Source: DATJPR01 sp035506295 (lineage in GTDB: Bacteria > Bacteroidota > Ignavibacteria > UBA10030 > UBA6906). From it: 64,000 bases of DNA. This document shows, in pieces, positions 35,255 through 44,398 of this stretch. The stretch covers positions 1-64,000 of the forward strand of contig DATJPR010000189.1 of assembly GCA_035506295.1 (NCBI GenBank), written 5' to 3'. The notes beneath the pieces were generated by a model. That model was not told the origin of the DNA and did not search any database. It saw only the letters and a list, made by a program, of their open reading frames with translations. The number at the start of each line of letters is the position of its first letter. The first letter of the stretch is position 1. The translations under genes were made by a program, and so were the position numbers.

Positions 35255-37060
35255 TCATGGATACTCCGGTGCCGCCAGTCCCTGCAGCGTGAGGTGGCTG
35301 CCTCCGGTCATATCGAACACCACGACGTCGTTCCTCCCTGAACGGAGCCAGACTCCCGGCACATAGAGTCGATGCTGGGGGCCGACATTCCAGAACCTTC
35401 CGATGTTTTTTCCATTGACCCAGACCGCCCCCTGATTCCACGACGACATGTCGAGAAAAGTATCCCCGGGCTTGTCGATCGAGAACGACCCGCGATACAC
35501 CTTCGGGCCTGCAAGGGTGTCGGCCGCGTGGAATTGGAGAGAAGAGAGGTAGGAAGGTTCGAACGGCAAAAGATACACGTCCCAATTCATGAGGGTCACC
35601 CCGTCCAGCGTGACGCGTTCCGTTATTCCTTTTCGGTCAAGCAATCGCGCTCCGAAATTCACTCGGCCGAACGCGCACACGAGAATGTCCAGACGATGCG
35701 ATGGTGGTTCCGTCCGCGGCACATCGATCGACGATTGCCCCTTCGTCCGATCGAGCGTCCCCAGAATTTTCCCGTCCAGCATGACGAGGGCAATGTCGTG
35801 CGGCTCCGTGACCGTGAGTCTGCCGGCATGGGGCCCAATCAGATTGGTGCGATACAGGATGTACCCGAACGATTGACCGTAATGCTCCATGCTCGCGGGC
35901 TGCACCGCGTGAATCGGCCGTGGAAGATTCTCCAGCAATGCAGCAGATTCACCGAGCGGAAATGACGCGACAGCGATGAGCGGACGTGGAGGAGCGGGCG
36001 ACATCCCGGCGGTGTCGGGCGTGATCGCAGCCCTCATCGCAAAGTACTTTGCTCGCGGCCGGCCTGTCTCATCGACGGGCGCATCGTAGTCGTAACTTGT
36101 CACGTCGGGTTCGAAAACTTGCTGGTCGTTGGCTCCGGCCATCCAGCCGAAGTTCGTTCCCCCATGGGCCATATAGAGATTGAAGGACTTCCCCGTGGCG
36201 ATCATCCACCGGAGATCTTCGAGCTGCCGTTTCGTGTCGGCGGTTCCCCACAGCGAGTCTCTCCAATGCGTAAACCATCCGCACCAATATTCGCCACTCA
36301 TCTCCGGGACGCCGGGTCGGAACGCCTCAAGCTCCTGGAATGCTTCTTTTGCATCACCGCCAAAGTTGACCACGGGAATGATTCCCCCGACCGTCCCCGC
36401 TTCGAGAAGAGCACGAGATGGGCCGTCCGAAGTGTAGAAGGGAACAGTGAACCCCGCCTTCCGGAGATACGTGGCAATCGTGCGCGTGTAGTTCGTGTCG
36501 TTCCCAAAACTGCCGTACTCGTTCTCGACCTGCACCATCAGGATTGGTCCACCATGGTCGATTTGCAGAGGAACAAGCTCCTTCGCCAGTCGGTTGATGT
36601 ATTCCCGCACTGCGTGAAGATAGCGCGGATCCATGCAACGCACTTTGATGTCCGGCTCTTTCAGGAGCCAGGGAGGAAGACCGCCGAAATCCCATTCCGA
36701 ACAGACATACGGGCCCGGGCGGATCAGGACGTGAAGCCCTTCCTTCTGGGCGAGACGGATGAACGCCGCGACATCGTTCCCACCGGTGAAGTCCCATTTC
36801 CCCTGCTCGGGTTCGTGGATGTCCCAGAAGATGTACGTGCATATAGTGTTGAGCCCCATCGCGTGTACCGTGTGAAGCCGCTCACGCCAGTACTCCCGGG
36901 GGATCCGTGCGTAATGGATCTCGCCCGAGTGAACGAGGAAGGGCTTCCCATCGAGCAGGAAGGTGTTCCCGGCAATCTGAAACGATCCAGCGACAACAGG
37001 AGGCGTCGGGCGAAGGAGCAACAAGAGGAAAGTGAAGCCGAGGAAGAACGAGTGCTTCAT
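35255..37060 (-). CDS. Secreted glycoside hydrolase family 35 beta-galactosidase
   Basis: 601 residues with a signal peptide (MKHSFFLGFTFLLLLL). The GH35 barrel starts FLLDGKPFLVHSGEIHYARI and contains TYIFWDIHEPEQG. The acid/base Glu is in VQVENEYGSFG (about residue 180) and the nucleophile Glu is in MSGEYWCGWF (about 255). The C-terminal half contains the jelly-roll domains (GYILYRTNLIGPH, WVNGKNIGRFWNVGPQ) usual for this family. It removes terminal beta-galactose from glycans outside the cytoplasm. It lies 32 bases after the TatD/radical-SAM gene but is unlikely to be related to it in function. Confidence 0.92.
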   Translation of the reverse strand: MKHSFFLGFTFLLLLLRPTPPVVAGSFQIAGNTFLLDGKPFLVHSGEIHYARIPREYWRERLHTVHAMGLNTICTYIFWDIHEPEQGKWDFTGGNDVAAFIRLAQKEGLHVLIRPGPYVCSEWDFGGLPPWLLKEPDIKVRCMDPRYLHAVREYINRLAKELVPLQIDHGGPILMVQVENEYGSFGNDTNYTRTIATYLRKAGFTVPFYTSDGPSRALLEAGTVGGIIPVVNFGGDAKEAFQELEAFRPGVPEMSGEYWCGWFTHWRDSLWGTADTKRQLEDLRWMIATGKSFNLYMAHGGTNFGWMAGANDQQVFEPDVTSYDYDAPVDETGRPRAKYFAMRAAITPDTAGMSPAPPRPLIAVASFPLGESAALLENLPRPIHAVQPASMEHYGQSFGYILYRTNLIGPHAGRLTVTEPHDIALVMLDGKILGTLDRTKGQSSIDVPRTEPPSHRLDILVCAFGRVNFGARLLDRKGITERVTLDGVTLMNWDVYLLPFEPSYLSSLQFHAADTLAGPKVYRGSFSIDKPGDTFLDMSSWNQGAVWVNGKNIGRFWNVGPQHRLYVPGVWLRSGRNDVVVFDMTGGSHLTLQGLAAPEYP

Positions 37061-37092
37061 GGATGTTCCTGAAAGTTCCGAAAGGATCGAAC

Positions 37093-38493
37093 CTAAAAGT
37101 ACGGTCGAACGGAAAACTCCGCCCCGACTTCCCGGGCAATCGCCATCGCCTGCGGCTTCTCGATTTCGGGGATGTCCACGATCGTGAGGACGACTCTCGG
37201 AAAAAGCTTCACGGCTTCACGGGCAAAGTCGAGCATCGCATTGAAAAACGTCGGACCGTTGAGGCGCATGAGCCGCCCGTACTCTTCAGGATCGGTTGCG
37301 TTCAGACTGATGGACATCGCATCGATCAACCCGACAAGCTCAGGCAGGATATTCCGTTTGTTGATGACGTTCCCGTGTCCGTTGGTGTTGAGCCGAGTTC
37401 TCCCTCCACGCTGTTTCACCCAGCGCGCGACCGTCTTCATGTCCTCAAGCCGGATGGTGGGCTCACCGTAGCCACAGAAAACGATCTCCTTGTATCGGGT
37501 GGGATCGCCGATCTCGGCCATGACCTCCTCCGCGGTCGGCTCCTTTTCGATCTTCAGGTTGATTCCTTTGATGATGGCGTCGCCGCCGCGATCGCAAAAA
37601 ATGCAATCGGCGTTGCATCGGATCGTCAGATTCACATAGAGCGCGTCCCGTAGAGTATAGGTAAACTGAGGCGCACCGACCGTTCCTATCCCGAAGAGTT
37701 TGAGCGCTGCGTAGTTCGTTGCGCGCGCGACGTCTGATGAGGAGAGACCCTGAAGGCTCGCGATCGCCGCGGCAACCAGGGGAATGTTCGCCGGCTCGTT
37801 GCGCTTGCCGCGCAGCGGGACCGGCGCGAGGTACGGACTGTCGGTTTCGAGGAGGATGTGTTCGATCGGGATGGCACCCGCGACCTCTTTCGCGCTACCG
37901 CTGTTCTTGAATGTGACGATCCCCGGGAAGGATAGGGAGAACCCGAGTCCAAGGAGTCGCCACGCCGTCGTCAAATCACCCGGATAACAGTGGAACACCC
38001 CCTTGGGGTGAGGATAGCGCGACACAAAGGTCTGATCATCCCGCCACGAGCCATCGTTTTCAAGGACCTGCTCGACAATGGCCAGGGTGCGGTCCATCGA
38101 CTCGCGTGTGTGAATAACCACGGGGAGGTTCCGCTCGCGGGCCAGGTCCAGCTGCTCCCGAAAGACTCGTTCCTGGACATCACGGGGTGAGAAGTCGTAG
38201 TGGAAATCAAGCCCGATTTCTCCGATCGCGACGACTTTCGGCTGCGCGGACAACTCTCGCAGTTCCTCGAGCATCCGGTCGCCGGCTTTTGCCGCTTCGT
38301 GCGGATGCACCCCGACGCAGGCATAGACGGAGTCATATTTCGAGGCGAGCTCCACGGCACGGCGGGAATCTTCAATCGTTGTGCCCGGGCACACCATCGC
38401 ATGAACTCCGGCGTCGAGCGCCCGCTGAAGCACTTCCTCCCGGTCCGCGTCGAATTCCTTTGCCGTCAAATGACAGTGAGAATCAATGAACAT
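37093..38493 (-). CDS. tatD: TatD-family nuclease fused to a radical SAM domain
   Basis: 466 residues in two parts. Residues 1-255 are a TatD metal-dependent hydrolase: FIDSHCHL at the N terminus, GEIGLDFHYD, PVVIHTRE, FHCYPGD and LLETDSPYLAPVP. Residues about 265-466 are a radical SAM domain: YVNLTIRCNADCIFCDRGG with the CxxxCxxC cluster site, then VFCGYGEPTIRLE and RLNTNGHGNVI. This matches a described TatD-linked radical SAM family, in which the two parts can also be separate genes. The joint role is unknown. It follows metG by 18 bases, the usual neighbour of tatD. Confidence 0.9.
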   Translation of the reverse strand: MFIDSHCHLTAKEFDADREEVLQRALDAGVHAMVCPGTTIEDSRRAVELASKYDSVYACVGVHPHEAAKAGDRMLEELRELSAQPKVVAIGEIGLDFHYDFSPRDVQERVFREQLDLARERNLPVVIHTRESMDRTLAIVEQVLENDGSWRDDQTFVSRYPHPKGVFHCYPGDLTTAWRLLGLGFSLSFPGIVTFKNSGSAKEVAGAIPIEHILLETDSPYLAPVPLRGKRNEPANIPLVAAAIASLQGLSSSDVARATNYAALKLFGIGTVGAPQFTYTLRDALYVNLTIRCNADCIFCDRGGDAIIKGINLKIEKEPTAEEVMAEIGDPTRYKEIVFCGYGEPTIRLEDMKTVARWVKQRGGRTRLNTNGHGNVINKRNILPELVGLIDAMSISLNATDPEEYGRLMRLNGPTFFNAMLDFAREAVKLFPRVVLTIVDIPEIEKPQAMAIAREVGAEFSVRPYF

Positions 38494-38511
38494 GTCCGGC
38501 CCTCAGTCTTA

Positions 38512-40590
38512 TCACCGGACCTTGCTCCCGCTCCCGATGTCTCCCTTGGGGCCGATGAGGAGCAGCTTGCCGCTTTCGTCGGATGCCGCGAGGACCATGC
38601 CCCGCGACTCCTGTCCCATCAGCGTCGCCGGCTGCAGATTATAGACGACAATGACCGACTGGCCGATCAGCGCCTCCGGCTGATAATGTTGCGCGATTCC
38701 CGCCACGATCGTTCTCCGTTCCGATCCGACCTCGACTTCGATCTTGATAAGCTTCTTCGATTTGGGAACGGCTTCCGCGGCGAGGATCTTCGCCACGCGG
38801 AGATCCAATTTCTTGAAATCATCGATCGTGGCAACCACTGCGGATTCAGCCGGCGCAGGAGCCGGTGCCGGGGGTGTGCCGTCGGCGGGTTGACCGAGCA
38901 TGGAAAGCTCCTTCTCTATGGTCGCATCTTCAATTTTCGTGAACAGGATTTCGGGTGTGCCGAGCCGGTGACCGGCAGCGATCACGCACTCCGCCCCGCT
39001 TTCCCACGCCTGTTGCTCGGGGCTTCCTTCAAGGTTCAGCATCTTCCAGATGGTGCGGGCCGCGTCCGGGACAACCGGCGAGGACAGGATAGCGAGCGCA
39101 CGTGCAACCTGGACGCTCAAGTTGATCGTCGTCGCACACCGGGCCCGGTCGCTCTTTGCCGTTTTCCACGGTTCGCTGTCGTTGAAGTACTTGTTCGCGG
39201 CGCGTGCGAGGTTCATCATCTCGTTGACGCCGTCACGGAAATGATAGTGCTCGAACCGCTCGGCGACGAGCGCCGGAGCCTTGCGGAGCGCCGCCAGCAA
39301 TGTTGCATCGAGGGTGTTGTCCACGCCGCGTTCCGGGACGACACCGTCAAAGTTCCGCGCGGCGAACGCGAGCGCGCGATTGATGAAATTGCCGAGGATG
39401 TCCGCCAGCTCGCTGTTCGTCTTCGCCTGAAACTCCTTCCAATAGAAATCGGAATCACGAGACTCCGGGAGCGTGACGGCGAGATAGTACCGGAGCGTAT
39501 CGGCAGGATAGCGTTCAAGAAAATCCTGCACATCGATCCCCCACCCCCTGCTCTTGGAGAACTTCTGCCCCTCGAAGTTGAGGAACTCGTTCGCCGGCAC
39601 GTTGGCGGGAAGGACATACTTTTCCTTGCCGCCGTCGTTCCACGCCATTAACATCGCAGGAAACACGATGCAATGAAAGACCACATTGTCTTTGCCGATG
39701 AACGCGACGTACTTCGTCCCCGCGTCGTTCCAGAACCGTTTCCAGGCGTCGGGCTCTCCCTTGTTTTCCGCCCATTCCCGGGTCGACGAAATGTAACCGA
39801 GGACCGCATCGAACCAGACATAGATCACTTTCCGCTCATACCCGTTGAGCGGAACGCGAACGCCCCAGTCGAGGTCGCGCGTGACGGCCCGATCCTGAAG
39901 TCCGTCCTTGAACCACCCCCTGCAATACTGCAGCACGTTCTCCTTCCACCCATCCTTCTCCGCGGCGTCGCGGATATACGCCTCGAGGCGTTGTTGATAC
40001 TCGCCGAGCGGAAAGTACCAGTGCGAGGTTTCGCGCACCACCGGCGTCTTTCCCGTGATCTTGCTCCGCGGGTTGATCAGCTCGAGCGGGTTCAAGAACG
40101 TGCCGCACTTTTCGCATTGGTCACCCCGCGCCTCGGGGTTCGCACACACCGGGCATGTCCCCTCGACGTAGCGATCCGGCAGAAACATGCCGGCCTCGTT
40201 GTCGTAGAACTGCTTTTCCTGCTTTTCCCGGAGGATACCCCTCCGGTGAAATTCGAGGAAAAACTCCTGGGCGGTCCGGTGATGCAGCGGCAAGGACGTC
40301 CTCGAATAGTTGTCGAAGCTCATGCCGAATTTCCTGAACGCCTCTTTGTTCATGGCGTGGTATTCGTCGACGACCGCCTGCGGACTGGTCTTCTGCTTCT
40401 CGGCCGTGATGGTGATCGGGACGCCGTGCTCGTCGGAACCGCAGATGAACACCACATCCCTTCGGCGCAGCCGCTGATACCGGACGTAGATGTCCGCCGG
40501 GAGATAGGCTCCGGAAAGATGTCCGAGATGAATCGGGCCGTTGGCATACGGGAGAGCGGCGGTGACAAGAATGCGTTTCGGTTCGGTCAT
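38512..40590 (-). CDS. metG: Methionyl-tRNA synthetase
   Basis: 692 residues. HIGH-type motif in PYANGPIHLGHLSGAY (about residues 15-30), zinc knuckle CPVCANPEARGDQCEKCG, and KMSKS-type loop KFSKSRGWGID. The anticodon-binding helices and a C-terminal tRNA-binding OB domain follow (FKKLDLRVAKILAAEAVPKS ... GIAQHYQPEALIG), so it belongs to the long, dimeric form. It charges initiator and elongator tRNA-Met. Its start overlaps the holB stop by four bases (ATGA). Confidence 0.97.
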   Translation of the reverse strand: MTEPKRILVTAALPYANGPIHLGHLSGAYLPADIYVRYQRLRRRDVVFICGSDEHGVPITITAEKQKTSPQAVVDEYHAMNKEAFRKFGMSFDNYSRTSLPLHHRTAQEFFLEFHRRGILREKQEKQFYDNEAGMFLPDRYVEGTCPVCANPEARGDQCEKCGTFLNPLELINPRSKITGKTPVVRETSHWYFPLGEYQQRLEAYIRDAAEKDGWKENVLQYCRGWFKDGLQDRAVTRDLDWGVRVPLNGYERKVIYVWFDAVLGYISSTREWAENKGEPDAWKRFWNDAGTKYVAFIGKDNVVFHCIVFPAMLMAWNDGGKEKYVLPANVPANEFLNFEGQKFSKSRGWGIDVQDFLERYPADTLRYYLAVTLPESRDSDFYWKEFQAKTNSELADILGNFINRALAFAARNFDGVVPERGVDNTLDATLLAALRKAPALVAERFEHYHFRDGVNEMMNLARAANKYFNDSEPWKTAKSDRARCATTINLSVQVARALAILSSPVVPDAARTIWKMLNLEGSPEQQAWESGAECVIAAGHRLGTPEILFTKIEDATIEKELSMLGQPADGTPPAPAPAPAESAVVATIDDFKKLDLRVAKILAAEAVPKSKKLIKIEVEVGSERRTIVAGIAQHYQPEALIGQSVIVVYNLQPATLMGQESRGMVLAASDESGKLLLIGPKGDIGSGSKVR

Positions 40591-41744
40591 AGCATCTCCA
40601 TCGGAACGAGACCCCCGGGGTGTCCGAGCGGCTGCGGCGGAACCGCCGATCGCAGGAGCAAGACAATATTGACGAGCAGCAGGCGCGGGTAAATGTTGCG
40701 TTCGAGCAACGCGAGCGCCCGATCGATCCCGGCCAGCACGCGCGGAAGATCGGCCTCAGGGAACTTCGCGACGAATTTCCCCAGGCCCTCCTCCTGATCC
40801 TGATTGATGATGGTTCCTCCTGCCGCGAGGACCATGGCGTCGCGGCACCACAGAAGGAGAAGCTGGAGGAATCTCCGGTATGGTTCTTTGTCTTTTTGCT
40901 CTGTCATCCGGTCGATTTCTTCGAGAACACCGAGCATGCTCGTGGTCAGGGCAAGCCGGACGAACTGCACCACCTGTTCTCGTTCCTCCTTCAGGTTCTC
41001 GGACACCAGCTCGACGGCTCGTGTGTACCCCCCGCCGGCAACTCGTGCGGTCAGAGCCGCGTTCTCCGGCGCAACGCCCCGCCGGCCGATCAATGCCTCG
41101 CGGATCTCCGCCTCCCCGAGCGGATCGAACCTCACCAGCTGACAGCGCGAGACGATCGTCGGGAGAATCTGCTCCCTCTTTGACGTCGTCAGAATGAACA
41201 TTGTCTCATCCGACGGCTCCTCGAGCGTCTTCAGGAGCATGTTCGATGATTCTTCGTTCATCCGCTCGGCGTGGGAAATGATCGTCACACGCTTCCGCCG
41301 ATCGGAGGTGGTCATCGAAGACTCCGCGCGAACTTCCCGGATGCTGTTGACCTTGATGACGTTCGCTCTGGGGAAGACGATTTGACGATACGGGTCTTCC
41401 GCCTTGGCTTTATACTCTTCCTGAACGAGCCGTATGTCGTCCGGGCTCAGCTTCTCGAGAGGTCCGTGATCATCCGTCTCGTCTTTTCCCCTGGGCAGTG
41501 CAGTGACAAAATGCACGTCAGGGTGGCTCATGGACTGCATCCTGTGACATGACGGGCACTCGCCGCAGGACTCGTCTCCACCGCGCTCGCAGTGGATCAC
41601 TTTTGCGAGCTCGAGAGCCGCCGCATCCTTGCCTGTTCCCTCAGGGCCAACGAACAAATACGCGTGCGCCAGCCGTCCGGAGCGGATCGCGTGGCGGAAG
41701 TAGTCTTTGACGCGCTGCTGGCCGATAACGGAGTTCCAGGGCAT
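40587..41744 (-). CDS. holB: DNA polymerase III delta-prime subunit
   Basis: 385 residues from the ATG at 41744. The frame can be read from a TTG at 41777, but homology begins at MPWNSVIGQQRVKDYF. It has the AAA+ clamp-loader fold with GPEGTGKDAAALELAKVIHC, a four-cysteine zinc module (CERGGDESCGECPSCH), the SRC-type arginine finger in IVSRCQLVRF and the long C-terminal helical collar. It is part of the clamp-loader complex that places the sliding clamp on DNA. The holB-metG-tatD order is found in many bacteria. Confidence 0.92.
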   Translation of the reverse strand: MPWNSVIGQQRVKDYFRHAIRSGRLAHAYLFVGPEGTGKDAAALELAKVIHCERGGDESCGECPSCHRMQSMSHPDVHFVTALPRGKDETDDHGPLEKLSPDDIRLVQEEYKAKAEDPYRQIVFPRANVIKVNSIREVRAESSMTTSDRRKRVTIISHAERMNEESSNMLLKTLEEPSDETMFILTTSKREQILPTIVSRCQLVRFDPLGEAEIREALIGRRGVAPENAALTARVAGGGYTRAVELVSENLKEEREQVVQFVRLALTTSMLGVLEEIDRMTEQKDKEPYRRFLQLLLLWCRDAMVLAAGGTIINQDQEEGLGKFVAKFPEADLPRVLAGIDRALALLERNIYPRLLLVNIVLLLRSAVPPQPLGHPGGLVPMEML

Positions 41745-41782
41745 CTCGTGTATTATCCCAAATATATCTTCGTTCAATGTGA

Positions 41783-41880
41783 GTATGCAGTAGGGAGTAC
41801 GGAGTACGCAGAAAGAGGATTCCTGATTGCCAGATCGAATTCTTCTGCATACTGCTTACTGCCTACTGCCTACTGCATAC
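41783..41880. repeat. Intergenic hairpin of seven-base TACTGCC-type units
   Basis: The right arm (41843-41880) consists of successive seven-base units of the form TACTGCY, beginning ttctgcat and ending ctgcatac. The left arm (41783-41813) is its approximate reverse complement with one unit fewer (gtatgcagtagggagtac, then ggagtacgcagaa). A 29-base loop separates them. It sits in the gap between holB and the Omp85 gene. The unit resembles the GGAAGTA-type unit of the hairpin at 32233-32297. Confidence 0.75.
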
Positions 41881-41939
41881 CCCCCCAGGCCTCCCTGTGC
41901 TCGCCATGCCTCACGAGACGTTCTGAGGTGCGTTGTAGG

Positions 41940-44048
41940 CTAGAACGCATGACCGATCCCAAAATGAAACACCCCCGTCTTGAACGTTTCTCCGAGGAGT
42001 CTCTTCTGAGTGATCCAATATCGTCCATTCGGATCCGTCGGGTCGTAAATGCGGAAACCCCAGTCGATACGGAACGGCCCGAAGAATGTATCATAACGGA
42101 ATCCGAGTCCTGCTGCAAGTGCCACATCCCGGACGCGGAAATCCGTGGCTTTCGGCCAGAGGTTGCCGAAGTCGAGGAACTCCACGATCCACATCTTGTC
42201 CCAAAAACCGTCTCGAAGCGCCTGCAGGGGATTGGTGCGCATCTCAATGCTCCCATCGATGAGCAGATTGCCCCCCAGTTGCGGGTCGCCATGTGCGATG
42301 AGGCTTCTCGAGTTCCACCCCCGGACGCTCCCGGACCCGCCGGCAAAGAAGAGATACGTCAGCGGGATCGTGCGCGAGGTGTCAGACCTGGACGCGCCGT
42401 ACTTCTCCTCGAGTCCCGCCCGGAGTTTGATCGCCAGGATGGAGAATCGCTTCGTGGGGCCAACGTCAAAGTACCATCTGCCGAGAGCGCTTGCGCTGTA
42501 GAATTGGGTGTACGGAAGATTCGGGACAAGGGAGCGCAGCAACAAAGGAAGAATCCCCGACTCCTGCAGCGTCATCGAATGCACGAATCCTTCCGACGGC
42601 GAGAAGATGTCGTTCGTCATGTCTCGTTGGATAGTGAACGAGAACACGGAGTTGAACTGGCGGGGATTGAGCAGGAGTAGCGACAGCTGGCGCAACGCCA
42701 CAGGATCGAGAAGCGTCGAGTCGATGGGACGAATGCGGTAGTCGATGGCTTCGAGCGTCCAGTCGAACTGTCCCGTCGTATACTCCGCGAATCTGTCGCT
42801 GATCCCGAATTTGGTCCGGACGATGTTGAGCTTATACGGAAGCTGTTTATCGATGATGTAGGATGCGGAAAACGTTCCCTTCACCGCATTGCTGAAAATG
42901 TACGGCTGCAGCAGCTCCAGGGTCAGGTCGAGGTTGGAAACCGCATCGTTGTTAAGCTTGAAGTAGTCCGGGAACGCGGTGATGGTCTGCGTCCGGAAGC
43001 GCAGGCGGGTGGTAAGGATCCGCGCTCCGCCGAGGAAATTGCGGTTGGTATACCCCAGCCCGGCGCCGATGTTGAACGCGTCATTGTCGTTGCTGACGAT
43101 GAGCTCCGGGGCAAGTTCGTGCTTGTCCTTGGGCCGGATGACAATATCGCTCGGCACCATGATGCCGGTATCGGAGAGCGCGGGGATGGCGACATCGATC
43201 TTCCGCAGGTCGAAAATCCCGAGGCGGTTGAGATTCCGCTCGCTTTTCTGGCGGACTTCTTCACTGTAGAAATCGTTGGGCTTGTAATCCAGGTGCTCCA
43301 GCACGATGTCGTCCGTGATGTCATCGCGGCGCATCACCCCTCGTAGCGTGTCGACTTCCTGTTCGACGGTGATCGGGCCGAAGCGGTAGCGGCGCCCCGC
43401 CTTGAAGGCGAGCGTGATCTTGAAATTCCCGTCGCTGGCAAAATGATCCGCTTTCGAACTATCCCGAAGGAACGACGCCCTGGGAAATCCGTTGTCAGCA
43501 AAGATCCGTAATACCCGTCTGACTTCCTCTTCGAGCAGGCTCGAGTTGTAATAGTCGCCCTGGCTGATGGCGGGACTCGAACGGATATCCTGCCAGATGG
43601 TCTCCGGCCCCGACGGAATTCCCCGATAGACGAGGCTGTCGAGGATCGATCGGTAGCCTTCCTGGATGTTCAGGGTAATGTCGACCTTTGAGCCGTCGTC
43701 GAAGAACGCCAGGCTCGTATCGATCTTCACTTCCTCATATCCCCTGTTCCGGTAGAACTTCCTCAGCCGGTCCAGGTCCGCGCCGAGGGTCACGTAGTTC
43801 AGGTACTCGTTTTTCCGTCCGAGCTTTTCGCTGATGGTGTTGAAAAGGAATTTGTTCAGAAACCCCGGGGTCTCTTTGATCTGGATCTGTGACCGCAGCT
43901 CCGGTGTGGAGAAGCCTGCGTTGCCTTCGAATCGTATGCTGCTGATCTCAGGATTGCCGCCGGCGTCCTGGGGCGACTGCCCGGCAAGGGAAGCCGGGGT
44001 CCACATGATGGCGAGGAGAATCAGGGAAACCGGGAGATGTGAAGACAC
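41940..44048 (-). CDS. Omp85-family outer-membrane protein (BamA/TamA type)
   Basis: About 702 residues from a GTG at 44048 (no in-frame ATG upstream), with a signal peptide (SLILLAIMWTPASLAGQ). The N-terminal third holds POTRA domains (ISSIRFEGNAGFSTPELRSQI, YYNSSLLEEEVRRVLRIFADNGF, LDYKPNDFYSEEVRQKSERNL). The C-terminal 16-strand barrel includes the Omp85 hallmark FFAGGSGSVRGWNSRSL and ends GIGHAF with a terminal Phe. It probably inserts or translocates outer-membrane proteins. With about three POTRA units it is closer to TamA than to the main BamA, which is normally five-POTRA, so a separate bamA is expected elsewhere. Confidence 0.88.
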   Translation of the reverse strand: MSSHLPVSLILLAIMWTPASLAGQSPQDAGGNPEISSIRFEGNAGFSTPELRSQIQIKETPGFLNKFLFNTISEKLGRKNEYLNYVTLGADLDRLRKFYRNRGYEEVKIDTSLAFFDDGSKVDITLNIQEGYRSILDSLVYRGIPSGPETIWQDIRSSPAISQGDYYNSSLLEEEVRRVLRIFADNGFPRASFLRDSSKADHFASDGNFKITLAFKAGRRYRFGPITVEQEVDTLRGVMRRDDITDDIVLEHLDYKPNDFYSEEVRQKSERNLNRLGIFDLRKIDVAIPALSDTGIMVPSDIVIRPKDKHELAPELIVSNDNDAFNIGAGLGYTNRNFLGGARILTTRLRFRTQTITAFPDYFKLNNDAVSNLDLTLELLQPYIFSNAVKGTFSASYIIDKQLPYKLNIVRTKFGISDRFAEYTTGQFDWTLEAIDYRIRPIDSTLLDPVALRQLSLLLLNPRQFNSVFSFTIQRDMTNDIFSPSEGFVHSMTLQESGILPLLLRSLVPNLPYTQFYSASALGRWYFDVGPTKRFSILAIKLRAGLEEKYGASRSDTSRTIPLTYLFFAGGSGSVRGWNSRSLIAHGDPQLGGNLLIDGSIEMRTNPLQALRDGFWDKMWIVEFLDFGNLWPKATDFRVRDVALAAGLGFRYDTFFGPFRIDWGFRIYDPTDPNGRYWITQKRLLGETFKTGVFHFGIGHAF

Positions 44049-44075
44049 GGGCGGATTCGTATGACCGGAGAAGAA

Positions 44076-44101
44076 TAAAAAACCCAGCCTGAAGGCCGGG
44101 T
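44076..44101 (-). terminator. Rho-independent terminator after the DUF2795 gene
   Basis: On the minus strand an eight-base stem (acccggcc / ggctgggt, one G-U pair) with a TTCA loop is followed by TTTTTTATT. It lies 46 bases after the stop at 44147 and just before the Omp85 start. Confidence 0.85.
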
Positions 44102-44146
44102 GGGTATACTACCATAATCGCTCAACAAATGCAACCTGCGTCCCTG

Positions 44147-44371
44147 TCAGTATTCGTTGTCCTCGTCGAAGAAAAAATCCTCATCTGTCGGGTAGTCGGG
44201 CCAGATTTCATCCATGCTCTCGTACGGCTCTTCGCTGTCCTCAAGTTCCTGGAGATTGTCCACAACTTCCCTTGGGGCACCGGTGCGTATTGCGTAATCG
44301 ATCAGTTCCTCCTTCGTTGCAGGCCAAGGGGCATCATCGAGATAGGAAGCAAGTTCCATTGTCCAAATCAC
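44147..44371 (-). CDS. DUF2795 acidic small protein
   Basis: 74 residues from a GTG at 44371, which has AGAGG at a good distance and gives an N terminus (IWTMELASYLDDAPWPATKEEL) like that of family members. Longer reading needs a TTG at 44398, and an ATG at 44359 is the other option. The DUF2795 core is APWPATKEELIDYAIRTGAP, followed by a very acidic C terminus (about half Asp/Glu). The function is unknown; these proteins are common in Chlorobi and Ignavibacteria. It lies 27 bases after the M23 peptidase gene and ends at a strong terminator. Confidence 0.82.
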   Translation of the reverse strand: MIWTMELASYLDDAPWPATKEELIDYAIRTGAPREVVDNLQELEDSEEPYESMDEIWPDYPTDEDFFFDEDNEY

Positions 44372-44398
44372 AGTGAACCTCTTCTGATCAAAGTTCAA

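Noticed and set aside
41783..41880. CRISPR array or tandem-repeat spacer array
   Set aside because: The units are seven bases long without spacers and form one hairpin; no cas gene is present.
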